Of a stretch of 64,000 nt of DNA, positions 9,331 to 19,473 are shown piece by piece. The notes beneath the pieces are model-generated. The model saw nothing but the letters and a program-made list of their open reading frames with translations. It had not been told where the DNA came from and searched no databases. Within the stretch, counting starts at the first letter, position 1. Each line of letters opens with the position of its first letter. This DNA comes from Ramlibacter terrae. GTDB taxonomy: Bacteria; Pseudomonadota; Gammaproteobacteria; Burkholderiales; Burkholderiaceae_C. Location of the stretch: assembly GCA_013127575.1 (NCBI GenBank), contig CP053418.1, forward strand, positions 4,402,001 to 4,466,000, read 5' to 3'. The translations under genes were made by a program, and so were the position numbers.

Positions 9331-10374
9331 TTACGGCGCCACTTGCGGATTGCGGCCGTCGCGGTTGCGGCGCGGCTCGCCGTCGGGGCGCTCGGTGCGC
9401 GGCGGGCGGGCCTCGCCATCGGGGCGATCGGCGCGCGGCGGGCGCGCTTCGCCGTCGGGACGGTTCTCGCGCGGGGGCCGCGGGGTGCCGTCCGGGCGGG
9501 TGCCGCGGTCGGGGCGGGTCGTGCCATCCGGGCGCGTCGCGCCGTCCGGGCGCGTTTCACGCGGACGCTCGGCCTTGTCCTCGCCCGCCTTCAGGTCGAG
9601 CTGCGCGGTGGTCTGCAGCTTGCCCTTGCGCAGCGTCGCCACGGCCTTGTCGAAGTCCTTCAGTTCGTCCTTGCGGCGCACCGTGTAGCTGCCCTCGTAG
9701 GTGCCGGGGCGGGTTTCCTTCAGGTCGACCTTCTTGACCACGCCGGGGATCTCGAGGAAGGCGTCGGCCTTGGCCTCGCCGGTCAGCGTGAAGCGCAGCG
9801 TGCTGTCGCGGTTGACGACGTTGTTCGGCGCCACGGCGAAGCGTTCGATCGTGGGCGCGGTGGCCACCGGCGGCGCGGGACGCGGCGGCGGCGGCGCCGG
9901 CTTGACGACCGGCGGACGCTCGGGACGCTCGGCGTGCGGGCGCTCGGGACGCTCCGGCCGCTCGGGACGCGCGTCGGGGCGGCCCAGCGCCTGGAAGGCG
10001 GGCGGGAACGCGCCGTTGCGCGTCTTGCTGCCGTCGGCGAACACCAGGCGGGCGACGATCGGTTGCCGCGGATCGATGCGGTCGCCGTCGCGGATGGTGT
10101 GCGAGCCCGTGTAGGCGCCCGGGCTCTGCTCGGTGAGCGCGACGCGGATGCCGCTGCTGCCCAGCGTGACTTCGCCGCCGGTGGCGCCGGGCGTGCCGAT
10201 CACGCGCAGGAACAGCATCTGGCCGACCTGCAGGCCGCCGCTGCCGGTGAGCGCCACCTCGTAGATGGAATACGCGTTGCGCGACTGGGCGGCCACCGGG
10301 GCCGCGACGAAGGCGGCGGACACCGGCAGGAGCAGGAGGGCTGCGGCCACGTGGCTGCGGAAGACGGTTCTCAT
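9331..10374 (-). CDS. Secreted protein with two PGxYxG modules and an RPDG-repeat tail
   Basis: A 347-residue intact frame. It has a signal peptide (HVAAALLLLPVSAAFVAAPVAAQ), a first beta-type module of about 70 residues containing QSPGAYTGSHTIRDGDRI, and a Pro/Arg/Glu-rich linker (RPERPERPERPHAERPE). A second module carries FTLTGEAKADAFLEIPGV and RPGTYEGSYTVRRKDEL. The low-complexity tail is built on a repeated R-P-D-G unit. The two modules resemble each other, so the protein contains an internal duplication. The next gene encodes a tandem paralogue. I do not recognise a named domain. Export is certain from the signal peptide; the function is unknown. It is probably co-transcribed with its paralogue, 23 bases upstream. 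Confidence 0.85.
   Translation of the reverse strand: MRTVFRSHVAAALLLLPVSAAFVAAPVAAQSRNAYSIYEVALTGSGGLQVGQMLFLRVIGTPGATGGEVTLGSSGIRVALTEQSPGAYTGSHTIRDGDRIDPRQPIVARLVFADGSKTRNGAFPPAFQALGRPDARPERPERPERPHAERPERPPVVKPAPPPPRPAPPVATAPTIERFAVAPNNVVNRDSTLRFTLTGEAKADAFLEIPGVVKKVDLKETRPGTYEGSYTVRRKDELKDFDKAVATLRKGKLQTTAQLDLKAGEDKAERPRETRPDGATRPDGTTRPDRGTRPDGTPRPPRENRPDGEARPPRADRPDGEARPPRTERPDGEPRRNRDGRNPQVAP
9360..9560. repeat. Degenerate in-gene tandem repeats encoding RPDG units
   Basis: About 200 bases at the 3' end of the minus-strand secreted-protein gene consist of imperfect repeats encoding R-P-D-G-containing units, including near-identical neighbours such as RPDGEARPPR. Repeats of this sort can change copy number by slippage, which would vary the length of the charged tail. 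Confidence 0.75.
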
Positions 10375-10397
10375 GGAGGGAACTCCTGTTGGAATGG

Positions 10398-11578
10398 CTA
10401 TGGGCGCAAGCTTAAGCGCGGGTGCATGAACGCGGGCTGAACCGGCGGCACGTCGTGCCGCCGGCGGCCCTTACTGCACTGGAACGACCAGGCGGTGCGG
10501 GCGGTGTTGCCGGCGCGGTCGCGTACCACCAGCTCGGCGTTGTGGCGGCCGCGGCCCAGCTCCTCGCGGTACCGCACTTCGTCGGCCGAGACGCGGGTGT
10601 TGGCCGTCACGTCGAGGCCGTCGACCTTGAGCTGAACGGATGCCGGGTCGATGCCCGAGGCCGCATCGCTCAGCTTGGCCGAGATGCGCGTGCGCTGCCG
10701 CTCGCCCACGCGCTCGCCGTCGGCGGGCGTCACCTGCGAGATGATCGGCGGGATCACGTCGCGTTCGCCGCGCTGGTCGCGGTCGCCGCGCGGGCCGCCG
10801 CGGTGGTCACGGTCGCCGCGGTTGTCGCCGCGGTTGTCGCGGTCGAAGCGGTCGTCGTTGCCGCGCAGTTCCACCTTGGCGGTGGTGCGCTGCGGGCCGC
10901 GGCGCAGCGTGGCGATCGCGCTGTCGAAGGCGCGCAGGTCGTCGCCGCGGCGGATGGTGTAGCTGCCCTGGTAGACGCCCGGACGGACTTCCTTCAGGTC
11001 GACGTCGCGAACCACGCCGGGGATCTCCAGCGAAGCATCGGCCTTCGGCTGCCCGGTCAGGGTGAACTGAACTGCAGCACGCGTCCCGGCAACAGGCGGC
11101 CGCCCGGCTTGACCTCGAGGCGGTCGATGACCGGCGCCGGCGATACGTTGCCGGTGGCGGGCGCGGGCGGCGGCGGCGCGGCGTTGGCCGGGGCACGGAA
11201 GGCCGGCGGGTAGGTGAAGTTGCGCACGGCGACGACGCCGTTGACGTCGACGCGGATCACCAGCAGCTCGCGCGGGTCGATGCGGTCCGTGACGCGCACG
11301 GTGTAGTTGCCGGTGTAGGCGCCGGGGCTCTGCTCGCGCAGGGGAACGCGCACGCCGCTGCGGCCCAGCGTCACGCTGACGTTCTTGGAGGTCGGCGTGG
11401 CGGTCACGCGCAGCCACAGCGTGGCGCCCGGGGACAGGCCGGCGCTGGAGTTCAACGAAGTCTCGTAGATCGCCGGCTGGATGCGCTGCTGTGCCACGGC
11501 GGCCGGGGCCACGAAAGCGGCGGACACGGGAAGCAGCAGCAGGGCTGCGGCGACATGGGTGCGAAGAGCGTTCTTCAT
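10398..11578 (-). CDS. Secreted tandem paralogue with two PGxYxG modules and an Ig-like C-domain
   Basis: The signal peptide is nearly identical to that of the neighbour (THVAAALLLLPVSAAFVAPA). Module one holds QSPGAYTGNYTVRVTDRIDP. Module two holds LTGQPKADASLEIPGVVRDV and RPGVYQGSYTIRRGDDL. Then comes an Asp/Arg/Gly-rich spacer (DRDNRGDNRGDRDHRGG) and a C-terminal domain (PPIISQVTPADGERV, SGIDPASVQLKVDGLDV, RDRAGNTARTAWSF) that looks like a bacterial Ig-like fold. The frame is broken near 11069, where one C appears to be missing (LQFQFTLTG after repair). About 390 residues. It begins a same-strand unit with the paralogue, the PepSY protein and the two-component genes. Function is unknown. 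Confidence 0.82.
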
Positions 11579-11668
11579 AAGGGACCTCCGGGTCTCTGGT
11601 TGGGTATGGGGTACAGCTTAGGGCCTGCCGCATGAACGCAGCCTGAACAAATGTGTCACGATCCCCCG

Positions 11669-12174
11669 ATGAAACTGCTGCTCGGCATGTTTGCCCTGAT
11701 GCACGGCCTGATGGCCCTGCTGTTCACGGGCGCGGCGCTCGTGCTGATCACGATCGCGGTGCAGGTCGCACGGCACGGCGTGATGGAGGGGTCGGCCGGG
11801 GCGCGGCGCAGGAGATCATCGAGGCGATGGGCCTGCTGGCCGCCGCCGTGGTGGCGGTGCAGATCGCGCAGACGATGGTCGAAGAGGAGGTGCTGCGCGG
11901 CGCCCACATCAGCGCGCCCACGCGCGTGCGGCGCTTCCTCTCGCGCTTCTTCGTGGTGGTGATCGTCGCCACGGCGATCGAAGGCCTCGTGGCCACGTTC
12001 AAGGCGATCCACGAAGACCTGGCGCAGCTCACCTACGCGGCCACGCTGCTGGCCGGCACGGGCGTGATGCTCGCGGCGTGGGGCCTGTTCGTCCGCTTCA
12101 ACCGCTACGCCGAGGACGTGGAGCCCGAGGCGATGCGCGAAGTCAAGCAGGAAGACGCCGAACTGAAGGAATGA
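11669..12174 (+). CDS. Hypothetical inner-membrane protein
   Basis: About 168 residues with hydrophobic helices MFALMHGLMALLFTGAALVL, AMGLLAAAVVAVQIAQTMV, FVVVIVATAIEGLVATF and TLLAGTGVMLAAWGLFV, and a charged C-terminus (REVKQEDAELKE). The frame breaks near 11800; restoring a CCTGG (GSAWGAAQEII) rejoins the halves. The ATG at 11669 follows the first base that gives a hydrophobic start. I recognise no named family. It is divergent from the secreted paralogues, with about 90 bases between. Confidence 0.65.
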
Positions 12175-12220
12175 CCCGGGCTCCTAACACACGGCCCTCC
12201 GCGCGCTCCCCACAGCAAAC

Positions 12221-12256
12221 GTGGAGAAGACTGTGGACAAGCCTGTGGAGCCCGCT
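12221..12256 (+). repeat. Three 12-base direct repeats resembling DnaA boxes
   Basis: Three consecutive 12-base units begin GTGGAG, GTGGAC and GTGGAG at 12221, 12233 and 12245. The middle one contains TGTGGACAA, one mismatch from the DnaA box TGTGGATAA. They lie in the gene-free spacer 12175-12369, in which I saw nothing else. No AT-rich unwinding element or replication gene is nearby. Confidence 0.4.
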
Positions 12257-12369
12257 TCGATCCCTTGCCGGCACTGGCTTCGCAGGCGCTGATCGTTTGG
12301 GAGGCAGTCGCTTGCAGCAACTTGACGCGGGCGCCGAACGTTGTCTCATGCCCACACCGGCGAGGCCGT

Positions 12370-13213
12370 TCAGCCGAGTTCGAGCAGCACCGGCTGGTGG
12401 TCGGACGCCTGCGTGTCGCCATCGACCGCCATCCGCCGCACCTTGTCCTTCAAGCCATCGCTGACGAAGACGAAGTCGCAGGCCACCGGATCGGGGCCGT
12501 AGCGGCGGTCGAAGATGCGGAAGGTGGGCGGGTGCGGGGTTGGGCCGTTCAGCAGGCGCCACGCATCCCGCAAGGTGCCGTGCGCGCCGGGCTCGGTGAT
12601 GGCCGCGTAGTCGGGTTCGTGCGCTTCGAGGTTGAAGTCGCCGCACAGGACGGCATTGCCGGTGTGTGCCTTGGTTTGAAACGGCGAGCCGTCGTCGCTG
12701 GACTGCGGCGGCGCCGCGGCCTGCGCGCTGTACTGCGCGTGCAGGTCGCGCAGCCCGCGCGCCTGCGCCAGCCGCTGCGGCTTGGAGTAGTACTCGGTGC
12801 GTGGTCATGATGCGCACCGGCCCGAGGTGCGGATCGCGCACCGTCACCACCGTGCACATGCGCGGCATGCTGCGCACGCCGTCATCCGCGGGATAAGGCA
12901 GCGGATGGTGCTGCACCTGCGCCACCGGCAGGCGGGTGGCGATGAGGTTGCCGAAGCGGTGGCGCGCGCCGTCGCCGCCGAACTCGTCGACGGCGGCGCC
13001 GAAGAACAGCTGGAAGCCCGGCAGCAACTCCGCGAGCAACGCCGGCTGGTCGTGCCCCGCATTGCCCGCGAGCCGCGGATAGTGCACGGCGATCTCCTGC
13101 AGGCACAGCACGTCGAAGTCGCCGAGCGCGCGGGCGCCTTCGACGATGCGGCGCGGGCTGACCACGCCGTCGATGCCGCAGCACCACTGGGTGTTCCGGG
13201 TGACGAGTTTCAT
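12370..13213 (-). CDS. Endonuclease/exonuclease/phosphatase (EEP) family phosphodiesterase
   Basis: About 281 residues, metal-dependent EEP fold. The metal and catalytic motifs are in the usual order: NTQWCCG at the N-terminus, LCLQEI (LQE), the TTH segment, GDFN in CGDFNLEAHEPDY, and SDHQPVLLEL at the C-terminus. No signal peptide is seen. The frame breaks near 12800, where TTHLEYYSKP requires CACCTGGAG but CACCGAG is read. It starts 12 bases after the last permease gene of the ABC operon, in the position where the E. coli ugp operon has the phosphodiesterase UgpQ. It may therefore release the imported substrate from a phosphodiester, but the substrate is not known. Confidence 0.85.
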
Positions 13214-13224
13214 GGTCTCGAAGG

Positions 13225-14050
13225 CTACTTGATCCCGGCGCGCATGAAGCTCTGTACGAACTGGCGCTGGAACAGAAGGAAGGCGACCAGCAGCGGCGCC
13301 GACGTCATCAGGGTGGCGGCCGTGATGATGGACCAGTCGACGCCCCTGGTCGGGTGACGAGAACACCTGCAGCCCGACCGTGAGCGGCCGCGCGTTGACG
13401 CTGTTGGTGATGATCAGCGGCCACAGGAAGTTGTTCCAGTGGAAGCTGACCGAGACGAGCGCGAAGGCCGTGTAGACCGGTCGCGCCAGCGGCACGTAGA
13501 CGCGCCACAGCACGGAGCGCGCTGGCGCCTTCCACCCGCGCCGCCTCGTCGAGTTCCTTGGGGATGCCCGGGAAGGTCTGGCGCAGCAGGAAGATGGCGA
13601 AGGCCGAGGCGAAGTACGGAAGGCCGATGGCCAGCAGCGTGTCGACCAGGCCAAGCTGCGCCATGGTCTTGTAGTTCTCCACCAGCAGGATGTCCGGCAT
13701 GATCATCAGCTGCACCAGCACGAGCGAGAAGGCGATGTTGCGGCCGCGGAACGAGAAGCGCGCGAAAGCATACGCCGCCAGCGTGGCCAGCACGAGTTGC
13801 ACGGCCGGGATCATCGCCACCAGCAGCGTGGTGTTGAGGAAGTAGCGGGTGAACGGCGCGGCCGCCCGGCGCGGCGGAAGTTGTCGAGCGTCAGCGGCGC
13901 GAACAGCGAGAAGCGCGTCGCGTACTCGCTCGCATGGAAGGCGGTCCACACCGCGTACGCCAGCGGCAGGATCCACAGCAGCGCCAGCAGCCGGGCGGCG
14001 GCCGTGTCGAGCCAGTTCGGCTCGTTGTAGGCCATGCGGTCGGTCTTCAC
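13225..14050 (-). CDS. ABC importer inner-membrane permease, UgpE/MalG type
   Basis: Second membrane subunit of the importer. Helices are visible at LLALLWILPLAYAVWTAF, FLNTTLLVAMIPAVQLVLAT and LPYFASAFAIFLL. The cytoplasmic coupling motif is DEAARVEGASA, followed by a helix (YTAFALVSVSFHWNNFLWPL) and the typical end LFQRQFVQSFMRAGIK. About 275 residues. Breaks fall near 13855 and 13340, both at expected CCTGG/CCAGG, and near 13525. Its start overlaps the stop of the first permease gene. Confidence 0.88.
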
Positions 14051-14948
14051 TTGTAGTGCACCTTGCGGTCCAGCACGAAGAACTGGAACAGCGCGACACT
14101 GGCCAGCACCACCACCAGCACCACCGTGATCGCCGCCGCGTAGGCGGTGTCCCAGAACTTGAAGCCGACCTCGTACAGGTGGTACAGCAGCAGCGTGGAT
14201 GCGTTGTCGGGCCCCCGCGCGTGAGCACGAACACGTGGTCGACCATGCGGAAGCCGTTGATCACCGCGTTGACCAGCACGAACAGCGTCGTCGGCATCAG
14301 CAGCGGCCACTGCACGCGCCGGAAGAAATACCAGCGCGAGGCGCCCTCGATGGCCGCGGCTTCGCGCAGGCTCGGGTTCAGCGTCTGCAGCGCCGCCAGG
14401 TAGAAGATCATGAAGAAGCCGGCTTCCTTCCATACCGCGACGAGCGTGATGCAGGCGAGCGCCGTGCGCTGGTCGCCGAGCCAGTTGTGCGAAGGCAGGC
14501 CGAGCGCGCCGGTCACCTGCTCCAGCAGGCCGTACTGCGGCGTGTAGAAGAACAGCCAGATGTTGGCCACCGCGATCATCGGCAGCACCGTCGGCGTGAA
14601 GTACGCCATGCGCAGGAAGGCGCGTCCGGCGATGCGCTCGTTGACCCACAACGCCATCACCAGCGCGAGCCCGATCGACAGCGGGATGGTGGCACCCGCG
14701 AACCAGAGGTTGTTGACGACAGCCTTCCAGAACACCGGGTCGTCCGCCATCGCGCGGTAGTTGTCCAGCCCGACCCACACCGCCGGGCGGCTGCCCTTGG
14801 GCGTGGACAGGAAGCTGTCGATGAAGGTGGCGACGGTGGGCCAGTGCGTGAAGGCCACCAGCAGCACCATGGCCGGCAACAGCAACAGCCACGCGTGGAT
14901 GGCCGCGTGGCTGTCGTGCGCGGCGCCTTCGGCCCGCGCCACCGTCAC
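14047..14948 (-). CDS. ABC importer inner-membrane permease, UgpA/MalF type
   Basis: About 300 residues. It starts just inside the end of the substrate-binding protein gene (overlap at 14945-14948). The helices WLLLLPAMVLLVAFTHW, LWFAGATIPLSIGLALVMAL and MAYFTPTVLPMIAVANIWLF are visible. The coupling motif is LREAAAIEGASRWYFFRRV, and the protein ends in LASVALFQFFVLDRKVHYK. One break near 14215, in a G run within FVLTRGGPDNAS. It pairs with the second permease to form the membrane channel; the family transports sugars, polyols or glycerol-3-phosphate. Confidence 0.9.
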
Positions 14949-16231
14949 TTGTAGGTGCGCAGGATGCGGTCGGCTTCGCGCTGCGCGTCCTGCATCGCCA
15001 CGGCCGGCGTCTTGGTGCCGGTCAGCGCGGCCTGCAGGCCGTCGTTCAACGCCTTGGTCACGCGCTGGTTGTCGTGCGTGGAGAACTCGGCCACCGACTG
15101 CGGCAGCTGGTCACGCGCCACCAGCGCCGCCGGGAAGTCGCGGCCGTACTTGCGCAGCGTGTCGGTCTCGTAGGCGGCCTGCGACACCGCGACATAGCCG
15201 GTGTCCATGCTCCACTGCGCGGCGCGTTCCGGCGCGGTGATCCACTTGATGAACTTGAAGGCGGCTTCCTGCTGGGCCGGCGTGGCCTTCTTGAAGATGT
15301 GGAAGTTGCCGCCGCCGGTGGGCGAACCCTTGCGCGTGTTGCCGGGGATCATGGCCACGCCGAAATCGAACTTGGCGTTCGTCTTCACGTTGGTCAGGTT
15401 GCCGGTGGTCGTGTACATCATCGCCACCTTCTTCTCGAAGAAATCCTTCGGCGTCGTGCCCCACTCCACCACGCCCGGCGGGTGGATGCCGGCCTTGCCG
15501 AGGTCGACCCAGTACTGCAGCGCCTCGATGACCTTCGGGTCGTCGAACTTCACCTGCGTGCCGGCCTCGTTGGCCAGCACCGCGCCGTTGGTGGTGGTCA
15601 GCGTCTGGAACAGCCAGTACGGGAAGCCGCTGGAGGGGATCTGCACGCCCCACTGCGTGACCTTGCCGGAAGCATCCTTCTTGGTCAGCTTGGTTGCCGC
15701 ATCCTTGAGCTCGGCCGGGTCTGCGGCGGCTTGTTCGGGTCGAGGCCGGCTTCCTTGAACAGCTCCTTGTTGTAGTACATGACGACGGTGGAGCGCTGGA
15801 ACGGCACGCCCCAGGTCTTGCCGCCGGTGCGGCTGTTCATCATGAAGGCGGGGTAGAAGCTGTTCAGCCACGCCTTGTCTTCGGCCGTCTTGACGAAGTT
15901 GTCGATCGGCACGATCGCGTCCTCGTCGATCATGGTGAACATGTCGGTCGACAGCAGCACCGACGTGACCGGCGGGGTGCCGGACTTGTGCGCGGTGAGC
16001 GCCTTGACGATGGTCTCTGGTAGGTGCCCGCGTAGATCGGGTTGACCTTGATGCCGGGGTTGGCCTTCATGAAGTCGGCGGCATAGCCGTCGATGGTCTT
16101 CGTGATCGGGCCGCCGACGGCCACCGGGTAGAAGAACGAAATCTCGGTGACCTGCGCCGGGCGCTGCCCCAGCCCAGCGTGGCCGCGGCGGCGGCCGCCA
16201 GCAGGAAACGGTGGAACGTCTTGCGTTGCAT
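14945..16231 (-). CDS. ABC importer periplasmic substrate-binding protein
   Basis: About 428 residues with a signal peptide (MQRKTFHRFLLAAAAATLGWG). The mature protein has the family-1 sugar-binding pattern: EISFFYPVAVGGPITKTIDG, KPGTPP-type segment KSGTPPVTSVLLSTDMFTM, MMNSRTGGKTWGVPFQRSTV, and an end with AMQDAQREADRILRTYK. Breaks fall near 16165, 16020 and 15725, each at an expected CCWGG (for example YAGTYQETIVK requires CAGGAG). It is related to UgpB-type proteins, but glycerol-3-phosphate specificity cannot be claimed from sequence alone. Confidence 0.9.
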
Positions 16232-16261
16232 GCTCTCTTCTCCTTCGTTGTGTCTTGGATG

Positions 16262-17271
16262 TCAGGCGAGGCGCTGGCCCTGCGCGTCGAAGTGATGCGC
16301 GCTGGCCGCGGGCCAGTCCAGCAGCACCTCGCTGCCGGCCGCGAGTTCGGCCTGCCCACCGGTGCGCACGGTCAGCGTTTCGCTGCCGACGGCGCAGTGC
16401 AGGATCAGGTCGGCGCCCAGGTATTCGATGCTGCGCACCGCGGCCGGCACGCGCCCGCCCAGCGTCACGGCTTCGGGGCGGACGCCGAGCCAGTGCGCCT
16501 CGCGGCCCGTGGCCACGCTGCTGCCGGCGACGCGGTCGCCTTCGAGCCGCAGCAGGTTCATCGACGGCGTGCCGATGAAGCTGGCGGCGAACGTGGTGGC
16601 GGGCTGCGCGTACAGCGCGCGCGGCGTCGCAGCCTGCTCGATGCGGCCCTTGTTCAGCAGCACCACCGGTCGGCCATGCTCATGGCCTCGGCCTGGTCGT
16701 GCGTGACGTAGACGACGGTGAGGCCCAGGCGCTGCTGCAGCTGGCGCAGTTCGGTGCGCATCTCTGGCGCAGCTGCGCGTCGAGGTTGGAGAGCGGCTCG
16801 TCCATGAGGCACACGCGCGCCTGCGACACCAGCGCGCGGCCCAGCGCCACGCGCTGCTGCTGGCCGCCGGACAGTTGCGAAGGCTTGCGATCGAGCAGCG
16901 CCGAGAGCCCGAGCAGTTCGGCCGTTTCGGCGAGCCGCTGCGCGCGCTCCGCCGCCGGCACCTTGCGCACGGAGAGGCCGAAGGTGATGTTGTCGGCCAC
17001 GCTCAGGTGCGGGAACAGCGCGTAGTTCTGGAACACCATCCCGATGCTGCGCTGCGCCGGTGACAGGTGCGTGACATCGCGGCCGTCGATGAACACCGGC
17101 CGCTGCTCGCCGTCTCAGGCCCGCGATGATGCGCAGGGTGGTCGACTTGCCGCAGCCCGACGGGCCGAGCAGCACGCAGAAGCTGCCCGAGGCGATCTGC
17201 AGCGAGATGCCTTCGAGGGCCGTGGCTTCGCCCCAGCGCTTGGCCACGTTCACGAGCTGGATGGAGGACAT
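16262..17271 (-). CDS. ABC importer ATPase, UgpC/MalK type
   Basis: Energy-coupling subunit of the importer and first gene of the operon. Walker A is GPSGCGKST, the Q-loop region [12 protein letters not shown], the signature LSGGQQQR, Walker [13 protein letters not shown] and the switch histidine VTHDQAEAM. The C-terminal 100 residues form the TOBE/regulatory domain ([12 protein letters not shown]). About 336 residues, slightly shorter than MalK. Breaks near 17112, 16763 and 16668 all coincide with expected CCTGG/CCAGG (for example MADQVVLLNKG needs GACCAGGTG but GACCGGTG is read). Confidence 0.93.
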
Positions 17272-17337
17272 CGTTCCAGTATAGGAAGCGATGGTGACGG
17301 TGCGATTGCGGGTTTGGGGGATTGCTTTCGGGCGCCT

Positions 17338-19473
17338 TCAGGGCTTGGCCTTCACGCCGGCGCCCCGCACCTCGACCCGCACCTCGTCCACCACGCGGCC
17401 GCCGTTCACCAGTTGCAGCACGTGCCGGCCGGGCCACGGCAGCCAGCCGGCCTCGGCGCCGCGGGCCAGCGGCTTGCCGTCGACGCGCCACTGCAAGTTG
17501 CCCGCGCCCTCGGCGCGGAGGGCGAGCCTCTGCCTCTGCGGCGGAATGTCCGGATCCAGCGCAAGGATGGTCCCACTGGTCGGAGTGACGATCTTCGCGG
17601 CGCGTAGGCTCGGGTCACCGGAGCGCACCCCAGCACCTTCGAGCGCCATCACCGCCTGCTCCGTCCCCGGCAGGAACCACTCCGTGCGCGCGGCCTCTAG
17701 GCTCTCCCCGAACTTCACCGGCTGCCTGACCAGCCCCGCCGGCGCGACCGGCGGCCGCGATGGCTCGCGCGCATGCAGGTAGCGCATCACCGTTGCCCAC
17801 ACCGGCGCGGCGCCGCTCGTGCCGCTGACGTCGTGCATCGGCGCGCCGCTCGCGTTGCCGATCCACACGGCGACGGTATAGCGCTGCGACCAGCCGACCG
17901 CCCAGTTGTCCCGCATGTCCTTGCTGGTGCCGGTCTTCACGGCCGTCCAGAATCGAGTCGCCAGCAGGCTGTCGGTGCCGAAGGTGCGGGCCCGCGCGTT
18001 CGGGTCCGACAGGATGTCGCCGACGACGAAGGCGGCGCGCGGATCGATCGCCTGCGCGCCCGCCGGACGCGGCGCGCCCTTCGCGAGCGGCAGCCAACGC
18101 GTCTCGCCGAAGCGCCCCCGGTTGGCCAGCGTCCGGTAAGCGTTGGCCAGCCCGAGCAGCGGCACCTCCGCGCTGCCCAGCGCGAGGCTGTAGCCGTAGT
18201 GGTCGCCCGACTGCTTGAGCGGCAGGCCGGCCGCGAGCAGTTGGCGGTGGAAGTCCTGCGGCGACACCATGACCAGCGTGCGCACCGCCGGCACGTTGAG
18301 CGATGCACCGAGCGCGGTGCGCACCGACACCCAGCCCTTGAACTGCCGGTCGTAGTTCTGCGGGATGTACAGGCCGCTGGCCGTGGCGATGTGCGCCGGC
18401 GAGTCGTCCAGCAGCGACGCCGCGGTGAGGCGCCGTTCGGCGATGGCCTGCGCGTACAGGAAGGGCTTGAGCGTGGAGCCGGCCTGCCGCAGCGCCGTGA
18501 CGCCGTCGACTTCGGCCGCGCGGCTGAAGTCGCCCGACGAGCCGACCCACGCCAGGACGTCGCCGCTGGCGTTGTCCAGCACCACCACAGCGCCGTCTTC
18601 GACATTGCGGCGCTGCAGCTCGCGCAGGTTCTGCCGCAGGCTCTGGACCGCGACGCGCTGCACGTCCGCGCGCAGGGTGGTCACGACGCGCGGCGTACCA
18701 GCCGCCTGCTTCGTCGCCAGCCGGGCGAGGTGTGGCGCGATGCCTTCGCTCGGGTCGAAAGCGCGCCGCTGCAGCGCGCCGGCCACGTGCATGTCGAGGC
18801 CGCTGCAATCGGCGCGGGGTTCCATGGCCTGCAGCACGCCGCAGGCACGGCGCGTCACCAGCGCGGGCGACGCGTTCGGCGCACGCACCAGCGCCGCCGC
18901 GATCGCGGCCTCCTCGGCGTCGAGCCCGTGCGGCGCCTTGCCGAACAGCGTGTGCGAGAGCGCGGCGATGCCCACCAGTTCGCCGCGGAACGGCACCAGG
19001 TTCAGGTAGGCCTCGAGGATCTGGTCCTTGCGCCAGCGCGCGTCGAGCACCTGCGCGGCGACAGCCTGCCCGACCTTCTGCGTGACGCTGCGCCCGCCGC
19101 CGCGCTGGCGCCAGTCGCCATCGACCAGGCCGGCGAGCTGCATCGTGATGGTGGAGGCGCCGCGCGTGCGCTGGTGCCACAGGCGCCCCAGGCGGCGGCG
19201 GAGACCGAGCGCCAGTCGACGCCGCTGTGCTCCCAGAAGCGCTTGTCTTCGGAGACGACCATCGCGGTGCGCAAGGCGGGCGAAACGTCGTCGAGCGCGA
19301 TCCGGGGCCCGCGGCGCACGGTGGCGTCGGTGCGCAGGCGGTGCAGGAGCTCGCCGTTGCGATCGAGGACCGGGGTCTCGGACGGCTGGTGGTCGCGGCG
19401 GACTTCGTCGTAAGTGGGGAGGGCGTGGGCGGGGGCGGCGAGGAAGAAGACCAACGCGGCCGTGCGCAGGCAT
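17338..19473 (-). CDS. pbpC: Penicillin-binding protein 1C
   Basis: Bifunctional peptidoglycan glycosyltransferase/transpeptidase, about 711 residues. N-terminal membrane anchor (LRTAALVFFLAAPAHALP). The GT51 domain has SEDKRFWEHSGVDWR and TRGASTITMQLAG. The transpeptidase domain has the serine motif AGSTLKPFLYA, and KTGTSKDMRDNWAVGW as KTG box. A C-terminal BiPBP_C domain (PTSGTILALDPDIPP) ends the protein. ATG at 19473 is chosen because removing one extra C right after it gives MLRTAALVFF in the correct frame. A second, compensating break lies near 19200. The gene follows a large alpha-2-macroglobulin gene on the same strand, the arrangement of pbpC and yfhM in E. coli. Confidence 0.93.
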   Translation of the reverse strand: MPAHGRVGLLPRRPRPRPPHLRRSPPRPPAVRDPGPRSQRRAPAPPAHRRHRAPRAPDRARRRFARLAHRDGRLRRQALLGAQRRRLALGLRRRLGRLWHQRTRGASTITMQLAGLVDGDWRQRGGGRSVTQKVGQAVAAQVLDARWRKDQILEAYLNLVPFRGELVGIAALSHTLFGKAPHGLDAEEAAIAAALVRAPNASPALVTRRACGVLQAMEPRADCSGLDMHVAGALQRRAFDPSEGIAPHLARLATKQAAGTPRVVTTLRADVQRVAVQSLRQNLRELQRRNVEDGAVVVLDNASGDVLAWVGSSGDFSRAAEVDGVTALRQAGSTLKPFLYAQAIAERRLTAASLLDDSPAHIATASGLYIPQNYDRQFKGWVSVRTALGASLNVPAVRTLVMVSPQDFHRQLLAAGLPLKQSGDHYGYSLALGSAEVPLLGLANAYRTLANRGRFGETRWLPLAKGAPRPAGAQAIDPRAAFVVGDILSDPNARARTFGTDSLLATRFWTAVKTGTSKDMRDNWAVGWSQRYTVAVWIGNASGAPMHDVSGTSGAAPVWATVMRYLHAREPSRPPVAPAGLVRQPVKFGESLEAARTEWFLPGTEQAVMALEGAGVRSGDPSLRAAKIVTPTSGTILALDPDIPPQRQRLALRAEGAGNLQWRVDGKPLARGAEAGWLPWPGRHVLQLVNGGRVVDEVRVEVRGAGVKAKP

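Noticed and set aside
12175..12369. A replication origin at the GTGGA repeats
   Set aside because: No AT-rich unwinding region and no dnaA, dnaN, gyrB or partition genes nearby; only three weak boxes.
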